Shown: piece by piece, positions 1 through 8,573 of the stretch
How the letters are laid out: every line of letters begins with the position of its first letter
Position numbering within the stretch: the first letter of the stretch is position 1
From: Phycisphaerales bacterium
Lineage (GTDB): Bacteria; Planctomycetota; Phycisphaerae; Phycisphaerales; UBA1924
Direction: 5' to 3'
DNA length: 64,000 bases
Assembly: GCA_029260345.1 (NCBI GenBank)
Contig: JAJDDK010000001.1
Coordinates: 124,001-188,000 of the forward strand
Translations under genes and position numbers: made by a program
Notes under the pieces: model-generated
What the model was told of the DNA's origin: nothing
Databases searched by the model: none
The model's input: the letters and a program-made list of their open reading frames with translations, nothing else

Positions 1-163
1 GCTTCTCTTCGCGCGGCACATCCTTGAGGCCCGCCGCCATGGATTTCAGCTTGCCCTTGGCGCCGACGTATGCAATGCGCCACTGCTCAAGCGCGTCAGC
101 GTCCGCGACGGCGGAAAGCTCGCGCAGGGCTGATTGTTCAAGCTCTTCAAGCTGCTGCAGCAT
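1..163 (-). CDS. pheS: Phenylalanyl-tRNA synthetase alpha subunit, N-terminal part (runs off the window)
   Basis: The first 54 codons of a minus-strand gene are present. They encode a helical, Glu/Leu-rich start followed by WRIAYVGAKGKLKSMAAGLK and VPREEK, which matches the tRNA-binding N-terminal coiled coil of PheS (family pattern: YLGKKG...L...L..LP.EERP). PheS pairs with PheT to charge tRNA-Phe in the cytoplasm; the catalytic core lies outside the window. The ATG at 163 is chosen, but in-frame GTG codons at 166 and 172 are also possible. No good Shine-Dalgarno is visible, because an intrinsic terminator ends only about 14 nt upstream. The gene therefore needs read-through or regulated termination from the ribosomal operon, or a promoter that is not obvious here. 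Confidence 0.85.
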   Translation of the reverse strand, partial: MLQQLEELEQSALRELSAVADADALEQWRIAYVGAKGKLKSMAAGLKDVPREEK

Positions 164-176
164 CACGCGCACTCTA

Positions 177-207
177 GCAAAAAGCCCGCAAACAGCGGTT
201 CGCGGGC
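177..207 (-). terminator. Intrinsic terminator at the end of the ribosomal protein operon
   Basis: Read on the minus strand, GCCCGC and GCGGGC pair around a 12-nt loop, and the stem is followed by TTTTTGC. It lies 32 nt past the rplQ stop and about 14 nt before the pheS start, so it could end the operon or act as an attenuator for pheS. Confidence 0.75.
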
Positions 208-239
208 AGTGTGAGATCAATTGATGTATGCGGCGCGAA

Positions 240-803
240 TTACTCGCCGCTCTCGTCCTTCGCGGCCTCTTCTTTGGCCTTCTTCTTCGGCGCCGCCTTG
301 CGCAACTTCGCGGCGAACTCCGTGCGGCCGTCAGCCATGCGACGACGCACGCTCAGGCGACCGCCGATTTCGGGGCCTTCTTCGTTGCCGACGAGTTGCA
401 GCACGCACAGCTCGCCGCCATCGCCCTTGCGGCGCTGGTCGAGCTTGATGATGCGGGTGTAGCCGCCGGGGCGATCCTGATAGCGCGGGGCGATCTCTTC
501 CATGAGATGCTTCACGAGCTTCGGACCCTTGCGCAGTTCGCCGTAGCGGTTGCGCTCCAAGACGGACTCATCGCCCGTCATGATGCGGTCCTGAAGACGC
601 GACGCGATGAGGCGACGCGAATGCAGGTCGCCGCGCTTCGCGAGCGTGATGAGACGCTCGGCGTAGGGCTGAACGGCCTTGGCCTTGGGGATCGTGGTCC
701 GGATCTGTCCGTGCTCGAAGAGGCCCGCCGCGAGATTGCGCAAGGTCGCCTTGCGGTGCGCGGTGGTTCGTCCGAGTTTGAAACCGGCTTTGCGGTGACG
801 CAT
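240..803 (-). CDS. rplQ: 50S ribosomal protein L17
   Basis: Large-subunit protein that binds 23S rRNA near the exit tunnel. The N-terminus MRHRKAGFKLGRTTAHRKA is diagnostic, as is the RDRIMTG-type middle and the later PGGYTRI segment. At 187 residues it is longer than the 127-residue E. coli protein: a region around residues 125-150 and a Lys/Ala/Glu-rich tail (APKKKAKEEAAKDESGE) are additional. It is the last gene of the operon, 34 nt downstream of rpoA, as in most bacteria, and is followed by the terminator at 177-207. Confidence 0.97.
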   Translation of the reverse strand: MRHRKAGFKLGRTTAHRKATLRNLAAGLFEHGQIRTTIPKAKAVQPYAERLITLAKRGDLHSRRLIASRLQDRIMTGDESVLERNRYGELRKGPKLVKHLMEEIAPRYQDRPGGYTRIIKLDQRRKGDGGELCVLQLVGNEEGPEIGGRLSVRRRMADGRTEFAAKLRKAAPKKKAKEEAAKDESGE

Positions 804-837
804 GACTGAAACACTCCAAACCGGAGCCGCGAGGATC

Positions 838-1839
838 TCACGCGGTGGTCTTGATTCCTTCCGGAAGCTCGATGCCGAGCGCCAGGTTCATATCCTGAAG
901 CTTGCGCTTCACCTCACGAAGCGACGTCTTGCCGAATGAGCGCACCTTCAGGAGGTCCGCCTCATCCTTGCTAACGAGGTCCGCGATTGTCTGAATGCGT
1001 GCAGACTCAAGGCAGTTGCTGGCGCGGACGGAAAGATCCATCTCGCCGATCGGCGTCATCAGCTTGCGGATGAGTTCGTCATCCACACTTGCTGCGGCGG
1101 CCGCTTCGGTGCTGACACGCTTCTCGCCGATCTCTGCAAACTGCACGAACGGATTCAGGTGCTTGCGCAGGATCTTGCCGGCTTCGACCATCGCCATTTC
1201 AGGCGTGATGGTGCCGTCGGTCCAGATCTCGAGCACGAGCTTGTCGTAATTCACCTTCTGACCGACGCGCGTCTCTTCAACCTTGTAGCGCACGCGCTGC
1301 ACGGGTGAGTAGATTGCATCGACCGGGATGAGCCCGATCTCCTGCTCTTCCTGATTCTCGTACTGCTCGCTGGCGGGGACGTAGCCGCGCCCGCGCTGCA
1401 CGCGGAACTCCATCTCGAAGTCCACCTCTTCGGTGAGCGTGGCGAGGATGAAGTCTTTGTTAACGATCGTGACGGCGGTGTCCGCTTCGATGAGGTCCGC
1501 GGTGACTTCACCGGGGCCGCTGGCGGCCAGCTTGAGCGTCTTGGGCTCGTCGCTGTCCACGCGCACGATCAGATTCTTGACGTTGAGAATGATGTCGGTG
1601 ACGTCTTCGAGCACGCCGGGGATCGAGGAAAACTCGTGCTCGGCGCCCTTGATCTTGACGGCCGTGACGGCGGCGCCTTCGAGGCTGGAAAGCAGCACAC
1701 GACGAAGGCTGTTGCCGATGGTCGTGCCAAAGCCGCGCTCGAACGGCTCCACGGTAAAGCGGGCAAAGTCCGGCGCTTGTGACTTTCGATCAATCGAGAT
1801 GTTGCTGGGAAGCTCGAGGCCTCTCCATCTGATGCGCAT
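838..1839 (-). CDS. rpoA: DNA-directed RNA polymerase subunit alpha
   Basis: Assembly platform of RNA polymerase. Residues 1 to about 235 form the alpha-NTD (FERGFGTTIGNSLRRVLLSS, then the EVDFEMEF...GRGYVPA region). The alpha-CTD with its helix-hairpin-helix (SVRASNCLESARIQTIADL, then VRSFGKTSLREVKRKL) contacts UP elements and activators. The product from the ATG at 1839 is 333 residues, normal for the family. A TTG five codons upstream is in frame, but the ATG has a GGAG about 9 nt before it and is preferred. The gene sits between rpsK and rplQ; rpsD, which usually separates rpsK and rpoA, is absent. Confidence 0.97.
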   Translation of the reverse strand: MRIRWRGLELPSNISIDRKSQAPDFARFTVEPFERGFGTTIGNSLRRVLLSSLEGAAVTAVKIKGAEHEFSSIPGVLEDVTDIILNVKNLIVRVDSDEPKTLKLAASGPGEVTADLIEADTAVTIVNKDFILATLTEEVDFEMEFRVQRGRGYVPASEQYENQEEQEIGLIPVDAIYSPVQRVRYKVEETRVGQKVNYDKLVLEIWTDGTITPEMAMVEAGKILRKHLNPFVQFAEIGEKRVSTEAAAAASVDDELIRKLMTPIGEMDLSVRASNCLESARIQTIADLVSKDEADLLKVRSFGKTSLREVKRKLQDMNLALGIELPEGIKTTA

Positions 1840-1985
1840 AGCGATTCGCTCCAACGATTCAGCAGGGTCCAGTGATCCTGAACGACGCTCCGGCTCACGG
1901 CGGCGCTGCGGACCTGCTGATCATCCGCAACGCGCCTTCTTGCCGGCGCGTGGAAACTCATATGTCGATCCGCCGATCTGAAATC

Positions 1986-2363
1986 TCAGACGCGGCGCTT
2001 CTTCCGGGGGCGGCAGCCGTTGAACGGCACCGGCGTGCGATCCTCAAGTGCGGTCACTTTGAGGCCCGTTGAGGCAAGACCGTTCACGGCGGACTCGCGG
2101 CCGGGGCCAGCGCCGCAAATGCGAACTTCAAGCTCAATCATGCCCATCTTGCGGGCCTTGGAGCCGCACGATTCGCCGGCGCGAGTGGCGGCGAAGGGCG
2201 TCGCCTTGCGGGCGCCCTTAAAGCCGATGGTTCCCGCGGAATCCCAGCACAGCGCATCGCCGTTCATATCGGAAACGGTGACGATGGTGTTGTTGAACGT
2301 CGCCTTGATGTGGGCGATGCCCTTGACCACGTTGCGCCGTACTTTTTTTGCCTTTTTCGCCAT
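1986..2363 (-). CDS. rpsK: 30S ribosomal protein S11
   Basis: Platform protein of the small subunit that contacts the Shine-Dalgarno helix and the E site. Recognised from [20 protein letters not shown], the [18 protein letters not shown] block and the C-terminal [16 protein letters not shown], which is the near-invariant S11 ending. Its length of 125 residues is normal. The start is the ATG of [12 protein letters not shown]. It lies 54 nt downstream of rpsM and 146 nt upstream of rpoA; the latter gap holds no gene where rpsD would be expected. Confidence 0.97.
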   Translation of the reverse strand: MAKKAKKVRRNVVKGIAHIKATFNNTIVTVSDMNGDALCWDSAGTIGFKGARKATPFAATRAGESCGSKARKMGMIELEVRICGAGPGRESAVNGLASTGLKVTALEDRTPVPFNGCRPRKKRRV

Positions 2364-2417
2364 GAATGATCCTGCTCGTGTTCCTGCTTGACCGGACCAA
2401 GCGGTCCGGAGAGTAAA

Positions 2418-2795
2418 TCAGCCCTTGACGCCCTTCTTGCCGGCGACCGTCTTCTTGCGGCCCTTGCGCGTGCGTGCATTGCAACGGGTGCGCTGTCCGC
2501 GAACGGGCAAGCCGCGACGATGACGCTCACCCCGGTAGCACCGGATGTCGCGCATGCGCTGAATGTTCTGCCCGACCTGGCGGCGCAGGGCGCCTTCCAC
2601 AATGAAACCGCCGTCGATGATGGAGTTGATCTGCGACACCTGCTGGTCGGTCAGGTCCGACGCTTTGGTCGAAGGCTCAATTCCAACTTCGGCGAGAATG
2701 TCGTCCGCAAACTTCGGACCGATGCCGTGCACGTAACGCAATGCGTAACGGATGGCTTTGCGGTCCGGAATGTCGACGCCTGCAATTCGCGGCAT
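2418..2795 (-). CDS. rpsM: 30S ribosomal protein S13
   Basis: Small-subunit head protein that contacts the P-site tRNA and makes intersubunit bridges with L5. Identified by MPRIAGVDIPDRKAIRYAL, the GIGPKFADDI helix-hairpin-helix, and RGLPVRGQRTRCNARTRKG near the C-terminus, followed by the basic tail that reaches the tRNA. It has 125 residues, as expected. rpmJ precedes it and rpsK follows it, the standard alpha-operon order. Confidence 0.97.
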   Translation of the reverse strand: MPRIAGVDIPDRKAIRYALRYVHGIGPKFADDILAEVGIEPSTKASDLTDQQVSQINSIIDGGFIVEGALRRQVGQNIQRMRDIRCYRGERHRRGLPVRGQRTRCNARTRKGRKKTVAGKKGVKG

Positions 2796-2866
2796 GACTT
2801 CGTGCTCCTGTATCCATCAGGCGGGCGATTGAAAGCCCGCGGGGTGTCTTGCTTCGTGACGGCTCG

Positions 2867-2983
2867 TTAGCCCTGAACCTGCTTGTGCTTGGGATCGGCC
2901 GGGCAGATCACGCGCACCTTGCCCTTGCGCCGCACAATTTTGCAGCTTGAACAGATTCGTCGCACGCTGGATCGAACTTTCAT
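2867..2983 (-). CDS. rpmJ: 50S ribosomal protein L36
   Basis: A 38-codon gene that starts [20 protein letters not shown] and ends [11 protein letters not shown]. It is a zinc-ribbon protein of the large subunit. The four zinc ligands C11, C14, C27 and H33 are all present, so this is the zinc-binding (C+) form, in contrast to the S14 of the same operon, which has lost its ligands. It lies between infA and rpsM, the usual place in operons of this type. Confidence 0.96.
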   Translation of the reverse strand: MKVRSSVRRICSSCKIVRRKGKVRVICPADPKHKQVQG

Positions 2984-3024
2984 CGCATCATCTCGCTTCG
3001 AGTCGCTTCGGTGCTCTCGTCAAC

Positions 3025-3243
3025 TCAGTGCCGGTAGGTGATCCGCGCCTTGGTCAGGTCGTACGGACTCAGTTCAACAGTGACGCGGTCGCCGGGAAGG
3101 ATGCGGATGTAGTGTTTCCGCATTTTGCCCGAGACGTAGGCCAGAACTTCGTGATCGTTGGGCAGCTTCACCTTGAACATCGCATTGGGAAGCGCCTCGA
3201 CCACTTCGGCCTCGAGCGTCAGTTTGTCGTCCTGTTTGGGCAT
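3025..3243 (-). CDS. infA: Translation initiation factor IF-1
   Basis: A 72-residue S1/OB-fold protein that occupies the ribosomal A site during initiation. [20 protein letters not shown] begins the protein; [20 protein letters not shown] and [20 protein letters not shown] follow, all typical of IF-1. The last residues, ARITYRH, resemble the usual RI.YR ending. The ATG at 3243 is chosen because it gives the exact family length, although the frame stays open upstream. secY lies upstream across a 239-nt gap in which adk and map, often found here, are missing. Confidence 0.96.
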   Translation of the reverse strand: MPKQDDKLTLEAEVVEALPNAMFKVKLPNDHEVLAYVSGKMRKHYIRILPGDRVTVELSPYDLTKARITYRH

Positions 3244-3482
3244 CCGGGTCGCCGTACCTCCAACCAATTCCTGACCATGCCGAAGCGCCGACCACCGGCG
3301 TTTCGACGGACACACACCGAACTCCGGCATTCGCCCATCTGGGCGATGCGTGGGGCCCGGCGTGAACCCTGTTCTCTCAACGGGATCCCGCATCGTAGGC
3401 GAAATCCTGTTTATTTCCAACTCCGGGCCGCCATGCCCGTGATTTGTGCGTCCCGATCCGTCGGGACGCGAAATTGCAATGC

Positions 3483-4928
3483 TCAGCCGCGCGGATTGCG
3501 AACGCGAGGCCCGCCGCCGCCGATCTGATCCGTCCCGCCGAGGAATCCGGCGTAGTTCCGCATGAGGAGGTTGGCCTCGATCCGCTGGATGAAGTCCAGA
3601 CCCACGGACACCACGATCAAGAGGCCGGTGCCGCCGAGGAACGCCGCCACGAAGAACGGCACATGCATCCACGCCGCGACAATGGTCGGGATGACGGCGA
3701 TCACGGCAAGAAAGCCGGCGCCGACGTAGGTGATGCGCTCCAGCACCGTTTCGAGGTACTCCGCCGTGCGGGGGCCGGGACGCAGACCCGGAATGAACGA
3801 GCCGGTGTCGCGCAGTTGTTTGGCCATGTCCTCGGGGTTGAACTGGACGGTCGTCCACAGGTAGCTGAAGAAGTAAATCATTCCGACGTACACGAGGATG
3901 TACGGGAACGCGACGCCCATCTGGAAGTTGTCCGCAAGGAACTGCGTGCTCGATTGCCACCAGGAGGGCAACTGCGCGGTGCGCGCGTGCTCAGAAAGAA
4001 AGCTGAAGCCCGCCGCCGGGAAGATCATGAGTGATGACGCGAAGATGATCGGCATGACGCCAGAGTGGTTCACGCGCAGCGGCAGGTAGGAACGCTGTCC
4101 GCCGTAAACGCGGCGGCCGCGCGTGTGCTTGGCCTGCTGAATCGGGATGCGGCGCTGGGCGACGGTGATCAAGACCGCGCCACCGACGACGATCAGGAAC
4201 GACGCGATCAGAAGGATCACGCCCATCCAGCTCATCTGCGGCTCAGCTTGCGGATCAACGCCGAAGACCCGCGACAGAATGCCGACCTGGCCGATTGGGG
4301 AATTCGTGATCACCCACTGAATCGCATTAGGCATGCTGGCAAGAATGCCCGCCGTGATGATGAGCGAAGCGCCGTTGCCGATGCCGAAGCGGTCGATCTG
4401 CTCGCCAAGCCACATCAGGAAGATGGTTCCGGCGGTCATCGCCGTCACCGCCATCACCCACCACACCGGATTGTTGGCCCAATTGACGTAAATCAAGCCC
4501 TGACGGTTGATCATGACCAACCAGCCGACGGCCTGAATCACGCACATCAGGATGGTGAGGTAGCGCGTGTATTCCTGAATCTTTTGTTGACCGGACGCGC
4601 CTTCTTGCTTGAGCTTCTTCAAACTCTCGGACACGGAGCCGAACACCTGGAAGATGATCGCCGCCGTGATGTAGGGCATGATCCCCAAACCGAAGATCGT
4701 CGACTGCCCCAGCTGACCGCCGGAGAAGATGGAGACGAAACTCGCGATCTGTCCGAGCCCGGTTTGCTCGGTCTGAGCGCGCTGGAAAGTTTCCGCGAGC
4801 TGCTCCTGATTGACCCCGGGAACCGGAATCCAGAAGCCGATGCGGTACACCGCCAGCATGCCGACCGTGAACAGCACTTTGTTCCGGAGGTCGGGGATTT
4901 TGAAGATGTTGAGAATCGCCTGGAACAT
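3483..4928 (-). CDS. secY: Protein translocase subunit SecY
   Basis: Central channel of the Sec translocon in the cytoplasmic membrane (SecYEG). The 481-residue product has the ten-helix pattern. [20 protein letters not shown] contains the plug and TM2 region; [13 protein letters not shown] in TM5, [19 protein letters not shown] before the C4 loop and the [19 protein letters not shown] signature are all clear. It is slightly longer than E. coli SecY (443) because of an insertion after GVNQEQL and a Gly-rich tail. It follows rplO directly, as in most spc operons. Confidence 0.97.
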   Translation of the reverse strand: MFQAILNIFKIPDLRNKVLFTVGMLAVYRIGFWIPVPGVNQEQLAETFQRAQTEQTGLGQIASFVSIFSGGQLGQSTIFGLGIMPYITAAIIFQVFGSVSESLKKLKQEGASGQQKIQEYTRYLTILMCVIQAVGWLVMINRQGLIYVNWANNPVWWVMAVTAMTAGTIFLMWLGEQIDRFGIGNGASLIITAGILASMPNAIQWVITNSPIGQVGILSRVFGVDPQAEPQMSWMGVILLIASFLIVVGGAVLITVAQRRIPIQQAKHTRGRRVYGGQRSYLPLRVNHSGVMPIIFASSLMIFPAAGFSFLSEHARTAQLPSWWQSSTQFLADNFQMGVAFPYILVYVGMIYFFSYLWTTVQFNPEDMAKQLRDTGSFIPGLRPGPRTAEYLETVLERITYVGAGFLAVIAVIPTIVAAWMHVPFFVAAFLGGTGLLIVVSVGLDFIQRIEANLLMRNYAGFLGGTDQIGGGGPRVRNPRG

Positions 4929-4987
4929 GCGCTGTGGGTCCGATCGAAGGCGTGGGGCGAGAGCGCCGCTGGCGCGACGCGATCAGG

Positions 4988-5602
4988 TCACTTCTTCTTT
5001 TTCTTCTTGCCTCCGGCGGCCGCCGCATCGCGGGGCTTGGAGCGCTTGAGCTTCTTGGTGAGATTCTTGGGAGTCAAGTCTCCGCTCTCTCGGTCGATGC
5101 CGCGCACGCGGTCGCGCCGAGTGCCAAGCTCCGTCACGGAACCGCCGGCGCCTTCGATCTGCGTTCGCGCTGAGGCGGACACGCGCTCTGCGGTGACGGT
5201 GAGCTTCACCCCCACCGAGGCGATTTCGACGCCGTGCTTGTTCTTCAGATCGCCGAGCACCTTGAGCGGGCGCGTGTGATCACGAATGAGCCCCGCATCA
5301 ATGAGCGCGTCCTTCGTGATCTCGCCGCCCTTGGCGAACTGCGGCATCGCGAGGATGTCGCCGAGGTTCACGATCCAGAAGTGCGTACGGAAATTCGTGT
5401 TCGTGAAGCCGCGATGCGGAATGCGGCGGAAGTACGGCAGGCCGCCACCTTCAAACTGCGGGCGCACAAAATTGCCCGAGCGGCTGCCGGCGCCGTTGTG
5501 ACCGCGACCGGAGGTCTTGCCGTGACCGCTGGCGCGACCGCGACCGACGCGCTTGCGGGCGCGGTGCTTGCCGACTTCAGCAGTGACTTCGTGAATCATC
5601 AT
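4988..5602 (-). CDS. rplO: 50S ribosomal protein L15
   Basis: Large-subunit assembly protein. The N-terminal extension that threads into rRNA is clear: RARKRVGRGRASGHGKTSGR and GAGSRSGN. The globular part contains FEGGGLPYFRRIPHRGF and later the IDAGLI and VKLTVTAERVS segments. At 204 residues it is about 55 longer than the usual form, mainly because of a C-terminal addition ending in Lys-rich PRDAAAAGGKKKKKK. Two adjacent ATG codons (5602, 5599) could each start it; a GGAG lies about 10 nt upstream. rpsE lies upstream with no rpmD (L30) between. Confidence 0.95.
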   Translation of the reverse strand: MMIHEVTAEVGKHRARKRVGRGRASGHGKTSGRGHNGAGSRSGNFVRPQFEGGGLPYFRRIPHRGFTNTNFRTHFWIVNLGDILAMPQFAKGGEITKDALIDAGLIRDHTRPLKVLGDLKNKHGVEIASVGVKLTVTAERVSASARTQIEGAGGSVTELGTRRDRVRGIDRESGDLTPKNLTKKLKRSKPRDAAAAGGKKKKKK

Positions 5603-5659
5603 GACGTTCTAACTCCGTGACTCGAATGCATCGAGGATGGATCAACTGGTGGGGTCGGT

Positions 5660-6238
5660 TCAGGCGTCGTCGCTTGCGTCGTTGTCCTTCGGCTTCGACT
5701 TGGCCCACACGGAGCCGCCGGAGCGGGCAAGACGTTCATCGACTTCGGTTTCACCGATTTCGACGCCGCGCAACTCGGCGATTTCTTCTTTGCTGCGAAG
5801 CTGCTTCAGCGCGTCCATCGTGGCCTTGACGACGTTCTGCTTGTTGGTGGAGCCGTAGCACTTGGAGAGGCAGTCGGTCACGCCGGCCATTTCGAGCACG
5901 GCGCGAACGGCGGCGCCCGCGACCACACCCGTGCCGGGCGACGCCGGCATCAAGCGCACTTTGGAGGCGCCGAAGCGGCCGTTGGTCTCGTGCGGGATCG
6001 TGCCTTCCTGCAAGTACACGCGAACGAGCGACTTCTTCGCTTCCTTCTGCGCCTTCTCGATGGCGGGCGGCACCTGGTTGGCTTTGCCGTAGCCCAGCCC
6101 GACCTGGCCCTGCCGATTCCCGGCGACGACCAGTGAACTGAAGCTGAAGCGCCGACCGCCCTTCACCGTCGCCGCTGTGCGGAAGACGCCGACCGTCGTG
6201 CTTTCCAGTGATGTTGATTCGTCAAGAAGCTCAGCCAT
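5660..6238 (-). CDS. rpsE: 30S ribosomal protein S5
   Basis: Small-subunit protein involved in decoding fidelity and mRNA unwinding. The double-stranded-RNA-binding N-terminal domain (VKGGRRFSFSSLVVAGNRQG, then GYGKANQVPPAIEKAQKEA) and the C-terminal domain (GTGVVAGAAVRAVLEMAGV, DCLSKCYGSTN) are both present. It has 192 residues with a short acidic tail, within the normal range. rplR lies upstream and rplO downstream. Confidence 0.97.
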   Translation of the reverse strand: MAELLDESTSLESTTVGVFRTAATVKGGRRFSFSSLVVAGNRQGQVGLGYGKANQVPPAIEKAQKEAKKSLVRVYLQEGTIPHETNGRFGASKVRLMPASPGTGVVAGAAVRAVLEMAGVTDCLSKCYGSTNKQNVVKATMDALKQLRSKEEIAELRGVEIGETEVDERLARSGGSVWAKSKPKDNDASDDA

Positions 6239-6281
6239 GATCGTTCTCGTTCGGAAACAGAGGCGGAAAAGCCGCCGTCAG

Positions 6282-6644
6282 TCAGAAGCTCAGTCCGCCC
6301 TTGCGCGCGCCGTCAGCGAGCGCCTTGATGCGTCCGTGGTACATGAATCCGCCACGGTCGAAGACAACTTGGGAGACACCGGCGGCCTTGGCGCGTTCGG
6401 CGATCATTTCGCCGACCTTGCTGGCCGCGTCCTTGTTCCCCGACGCATCCGCGCCGAGGCTCTTGTCCATCGTGGACGCCGCAGCGAGCGTGCGCCCGGC
6501 GAGGTCATCAATGACCTGCGCGTAGATGTGATTCAGCGAGCGGTACACGCAGAGGCGCGGGCGATCCGGCGTCCCAACCGCCTTGCCACGCACGCGCTTG
6601 TGCCGACGCTCGCGACGCGTCCATTTGCTCTTGTTTCTATCCAT
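6282..6644 (-). CDS. rplR: 50S ribosomal protein L18
   Basis: 5S rRNA-binding protein of the central protuberance. Evidence: [20 protein letters not shown] and [18 protein letters not shown] at the N-terminus, and the C-terminal [20 protein letters not shown] with the family ending GARKGGLSF. At 120 residues it has the usual length. Order rplF-rplR-rpsE is standard. Confidence 0.97.
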   Translation of the reverse strand: MDRNKSKWTRRERRHKRVRGKAVGTPDRPRLCVYRSLNHIYAQVIDDLAGRTLAAASTMDKSLGADASGNKDAASKVGEMIAERAKAAGVSQVVFDRGGFMYHGRIKALADGARKGGLSF

Positions 6645-6702
6645 CGCTCTTCACCGCATGAAAATTCGCCGCCGGAAACCGTGCGACGAAAGGTGTTTTG
6701 AA

Positions 6703-7254
6703 TTAGCTGCCGAACGCCTTGCCGCTCTTGCGCCGGATGACTTCGCCGAAATACTTCACGCCCTTGCCGTTGTACGGCTCCGGCTTGCGCTTTGAGCGCA
6801 CGGTCGCGGCGAACTCGCCCACGGCCTGCTTATCGCGCCCGTTCACTGTGATGATGCTCTTTTCAACTTTGACATCAAGGCCCTGCGGAATCGGCACCAC
6901 GACCGGATTGGCGAAACCAACCTTCATCTCAAGGTTGGGCCCTGCCACCACCGCGGACCAGCCGACGCCCACCACTTCGAGCTTCTTCTCGAAACCCTTG
7001 GTGACGCCTTCGATCATGTTCTGCAGGAGGGCGCGCGTCGTGCCCCACATGGCGCGAGCGAAACGGTTGTCCTCGTGGCCTTCCGCGATGGAGACCACCA
7101 GGTGCTTTTCGCTTTCGTCCCAAGAAACGTTGACTTCCGGGCGCAGCGCCAGCTCTTGCTTGGCGTTGCCGGACTCGATCGTGACGAGACCGTCCGAAAT
7201 GGTCGCCTTGGCCTTTGAGGGGACCTCGATGGGTTTTTTACCGATGCGGGACAT
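6703..7254 (-). CDS. rplF: 50S ribosomal protein L6
   Basis: Large-subunit protein near the factor-binding site, built of two related alpha/beta domains. MSRIGKKPIEVPSKAKATIS starts the protein. TRALLQNMIEGVTKGFEKKL, the GFANPVVVPIP segment and the C-terminal RKPEPYNGKGVKYFGEVIRR with KSGKAFGS are characteristic. It has 183 residues, a typical length. rpsH lies 30 nt upstream. Confidence 0.97.
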   Translation of the reverse strand: MSRIGKKPIEVPSKAKATISDGLVTIESGNAKQELALRPEVNVSWDESEKHLVVSIAEGHEDNRFARAMWGTTRALLQNMIEGVTKGFEKKLEVVGVGWSAVVAGPNLEMKVGFANPVVVPIPQGLDVKVEKSIITVNGRDKQAVGEFAATVRSKRKPEPYNGKGVKYFGEVIRRKSGKAFGS

Positions 7255-7284
7255 GGGACAGGACTCCTGCGCTCGCTCGCGCTC

Positions 7285-7683
7285 TCACTCAATCTCGCAC
7301 AACAATTCGCCGCCGACGCGCTCGACGCGCGCTTTGCGATCCGACATCACGCCCTGCGACGTGGACACGATCGACACGCCCAGACCTTGGCGAGGACGCG
7401 TGAGCTCCTCCACCTTGGTGTAGACGCGGCAACCGGGCTTGGACACACGGCGCAACGAATTGAGCACCGTCTCGCCGCGCGGTCCGTACTTGAGCTGCAC
7501 GCGAATGATGCCCTGACGGCCATCTTCAATCACGTCGTAGCTCTTGATATAGCCCTCGTCGCGCAGCACATCCGCCACGCCGCGGCAGACCTTGCTGTTG
7601 AGGCACTTGACGGTCTTGTCGCGGTTCCGCAACGCATTGCGGATGCGGGTCAACATGTCGGCGATGGGGTCGTTGATAGCCAT
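7285..7683 (-). CDS. rpsH: 30S ribosomal protein S8
   Basis: 16S rRNA-binding protein of the small-subunit body and, in E. coli, the translational repressor of the spc operon. Evidence: INDPIADMLTRIRNALRNRD at the N-terminus, the VLRDEGYIKSYDV segment, and the C-terminal RPRQGLGVSIVSTSQGVMSD with GGELLCEIE. It has 132 residues, as expected. No S8-binding leader was recognised by eye near rplE. Confidence 0.97.
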   Translation of the reverse strand: MAINDPIADMLTRIRNALRNRDKTVKCLNSKVCRGVADVLRDEGYIKSYDVIEDGRQGIIRVQLKYGPRGETVLNSLRRVSKPGCRVYTKVEELTRPRQGLGVSIVSTSQGVMSDRKARVERVGGELLCEIE

Positions 7684-7733
7684 CGATTCACTCCGAAACG
7701 TCGGACTCCCAGCGTCCGATCAAAGTCTGTTCT

Positions 7734-7919
7734 TCACCAACTCGCCTTACGCATGCCCGGCACGTGTCCCTTGTGGGCCAGCTCGCGGAGCATGATGCGG
7801 CTCACGCGGAACTTGCGATACACGCCACGGGATCGCCCAGTGATCTCGCAGCGGCGCACGAGGCGCGAGCTGAACTTGGGCGTGCGTTTGGATTTTGCGA
7901 CTTGCGCTTTGGTTGCCAT
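7734..7919 (-). CDS. rpsN: 30S ribosomal protein S14, short form without zinc ligands
   Basis: A 61-residue small-subunit protein of the head, near the A site. Length and sequence ([38 protein letters not shown]) match the short S14 type that normally carries a CXXC...CXXC zinc site. Here only C24 remains; the other ligand positions are T27, S40 and M43. It is therefore a zinc-independent protein with the short architecture, whereas most known C-minus S14 proteins are of the longer type (about 89-101 residues). It lies between rplE and rpsH as usual. Confidence 0.95.
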   Translation of the reverse strand: MATKAQVAKSKRTPKFSSRLVRRCEITGRSRGVYRKFRVSRIMLRELAHKGHVPGMRKASW

Positions 7920-7950
7920 GATGCTTGCCTTGTGTCTCTCGAAGATGAGG

Positions 7951-8565
7951 TCAGTCGCGCTTGACGAAGGGCATGCCGAGTTCGCCCAGCACGAATTTGC
8001 TGACCTCGGCGTTTGAATTGCGAAAGACGATGTTGATGTTCATGCCGTGGGTGAAGTTCACCTTCGCCATGTCGATTTCAGGGAAAACGGACTGCTCGTT
8101 GACGCCCATCGAGTAATTCCCGGCGGAGTCGAACGATTTGTCGCTCACGCCGCGAAAGTCCTTGATGCGGGGCGTGACCAGGTTGAGCAGCCGATCGAGG
8201 AAGTGCCAGGCACGTTCACGGCGCAGCGTGACGATCGCGGCCGTCTCGGCGCCTTCGCGCACTTTGAAGTTCGAAACCGACTTTCGGGCCTTGACAATGA
8301 CGGGCTTCTGTCCGCTCACCGCGGTCAGCGTCGCGATCGCCTGCTCCTTCACGTTGGCGGGCAGCTTGTTGTTCTCAAGGTGCCGACCCATGTTCACGTT
8401 CAGGATGATCTTGTCGAGGCGCGGGCGGCTCATGGTGTTGGACAGGCCGAAGCGCTCGGCGAGCTTGCCGGCGACTTCTTCCTCGTACTTCACCTTGAGA
8501 CGCGGCGGCGGACCCGGCGTGGCCGGCTCAGGCGCGGTCTTTGTTTGTTCTTTGTCCTTCGCCAT
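7951..8565 (-). CDS. rplE: 50S ribosomal protein L5
   Basis: 5S rRNA-binding protein that contacts the P-site tRNA. Recognised by [50 protein letters not shown] and [20 protein letters not shown]. The product is 204 residues with a Pro/Lys/Glu-rich N-terminal extension of about 25 residues before the family core. The ATG at 8565 is chosen; an in-frame GTG at 8577 overlaps the rplX stop (GTGA) and would add four residues. An AGAGGA lies close before the ATG, with spacing of only about 3 nt, so the GTG cannot be excluded. Confidence 0.95.
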   Translation of the reverse strand: MAKDKEQTKTAPEPATPGPPPRLKVKYEEEVAGKLAERFGLSNTMSRPRLDKIILNVNMGRHLENNKLPANVKEQAIATLTAVSGQKPVIVKARKSVSNFKVREGAETAAIVTLRRERAWHFLDRLLNLVTPRIKDFRGVSDKSFDSAGNYSMGVNEQSVFPEIDMAKVNFTHGMNINIVFRNSNAEVSKFVLGELGMPFVKRD

Positions 8566-8573
8566 GGATCCTC

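Noticed and set aside
2341-2363. A-rich run at the start of rpsK as a programmed slippage site
   Set aside because: The run encodes ordinary Lys codons in frame, and no alternative product or stimulatory structure is evident.
4065-5279. A 404-codon plus-strand open frame
   Set aside because: It is antisense to secY and rplO, whose products are unmistakable. Long antisense frames are common in this high-GC sequence.
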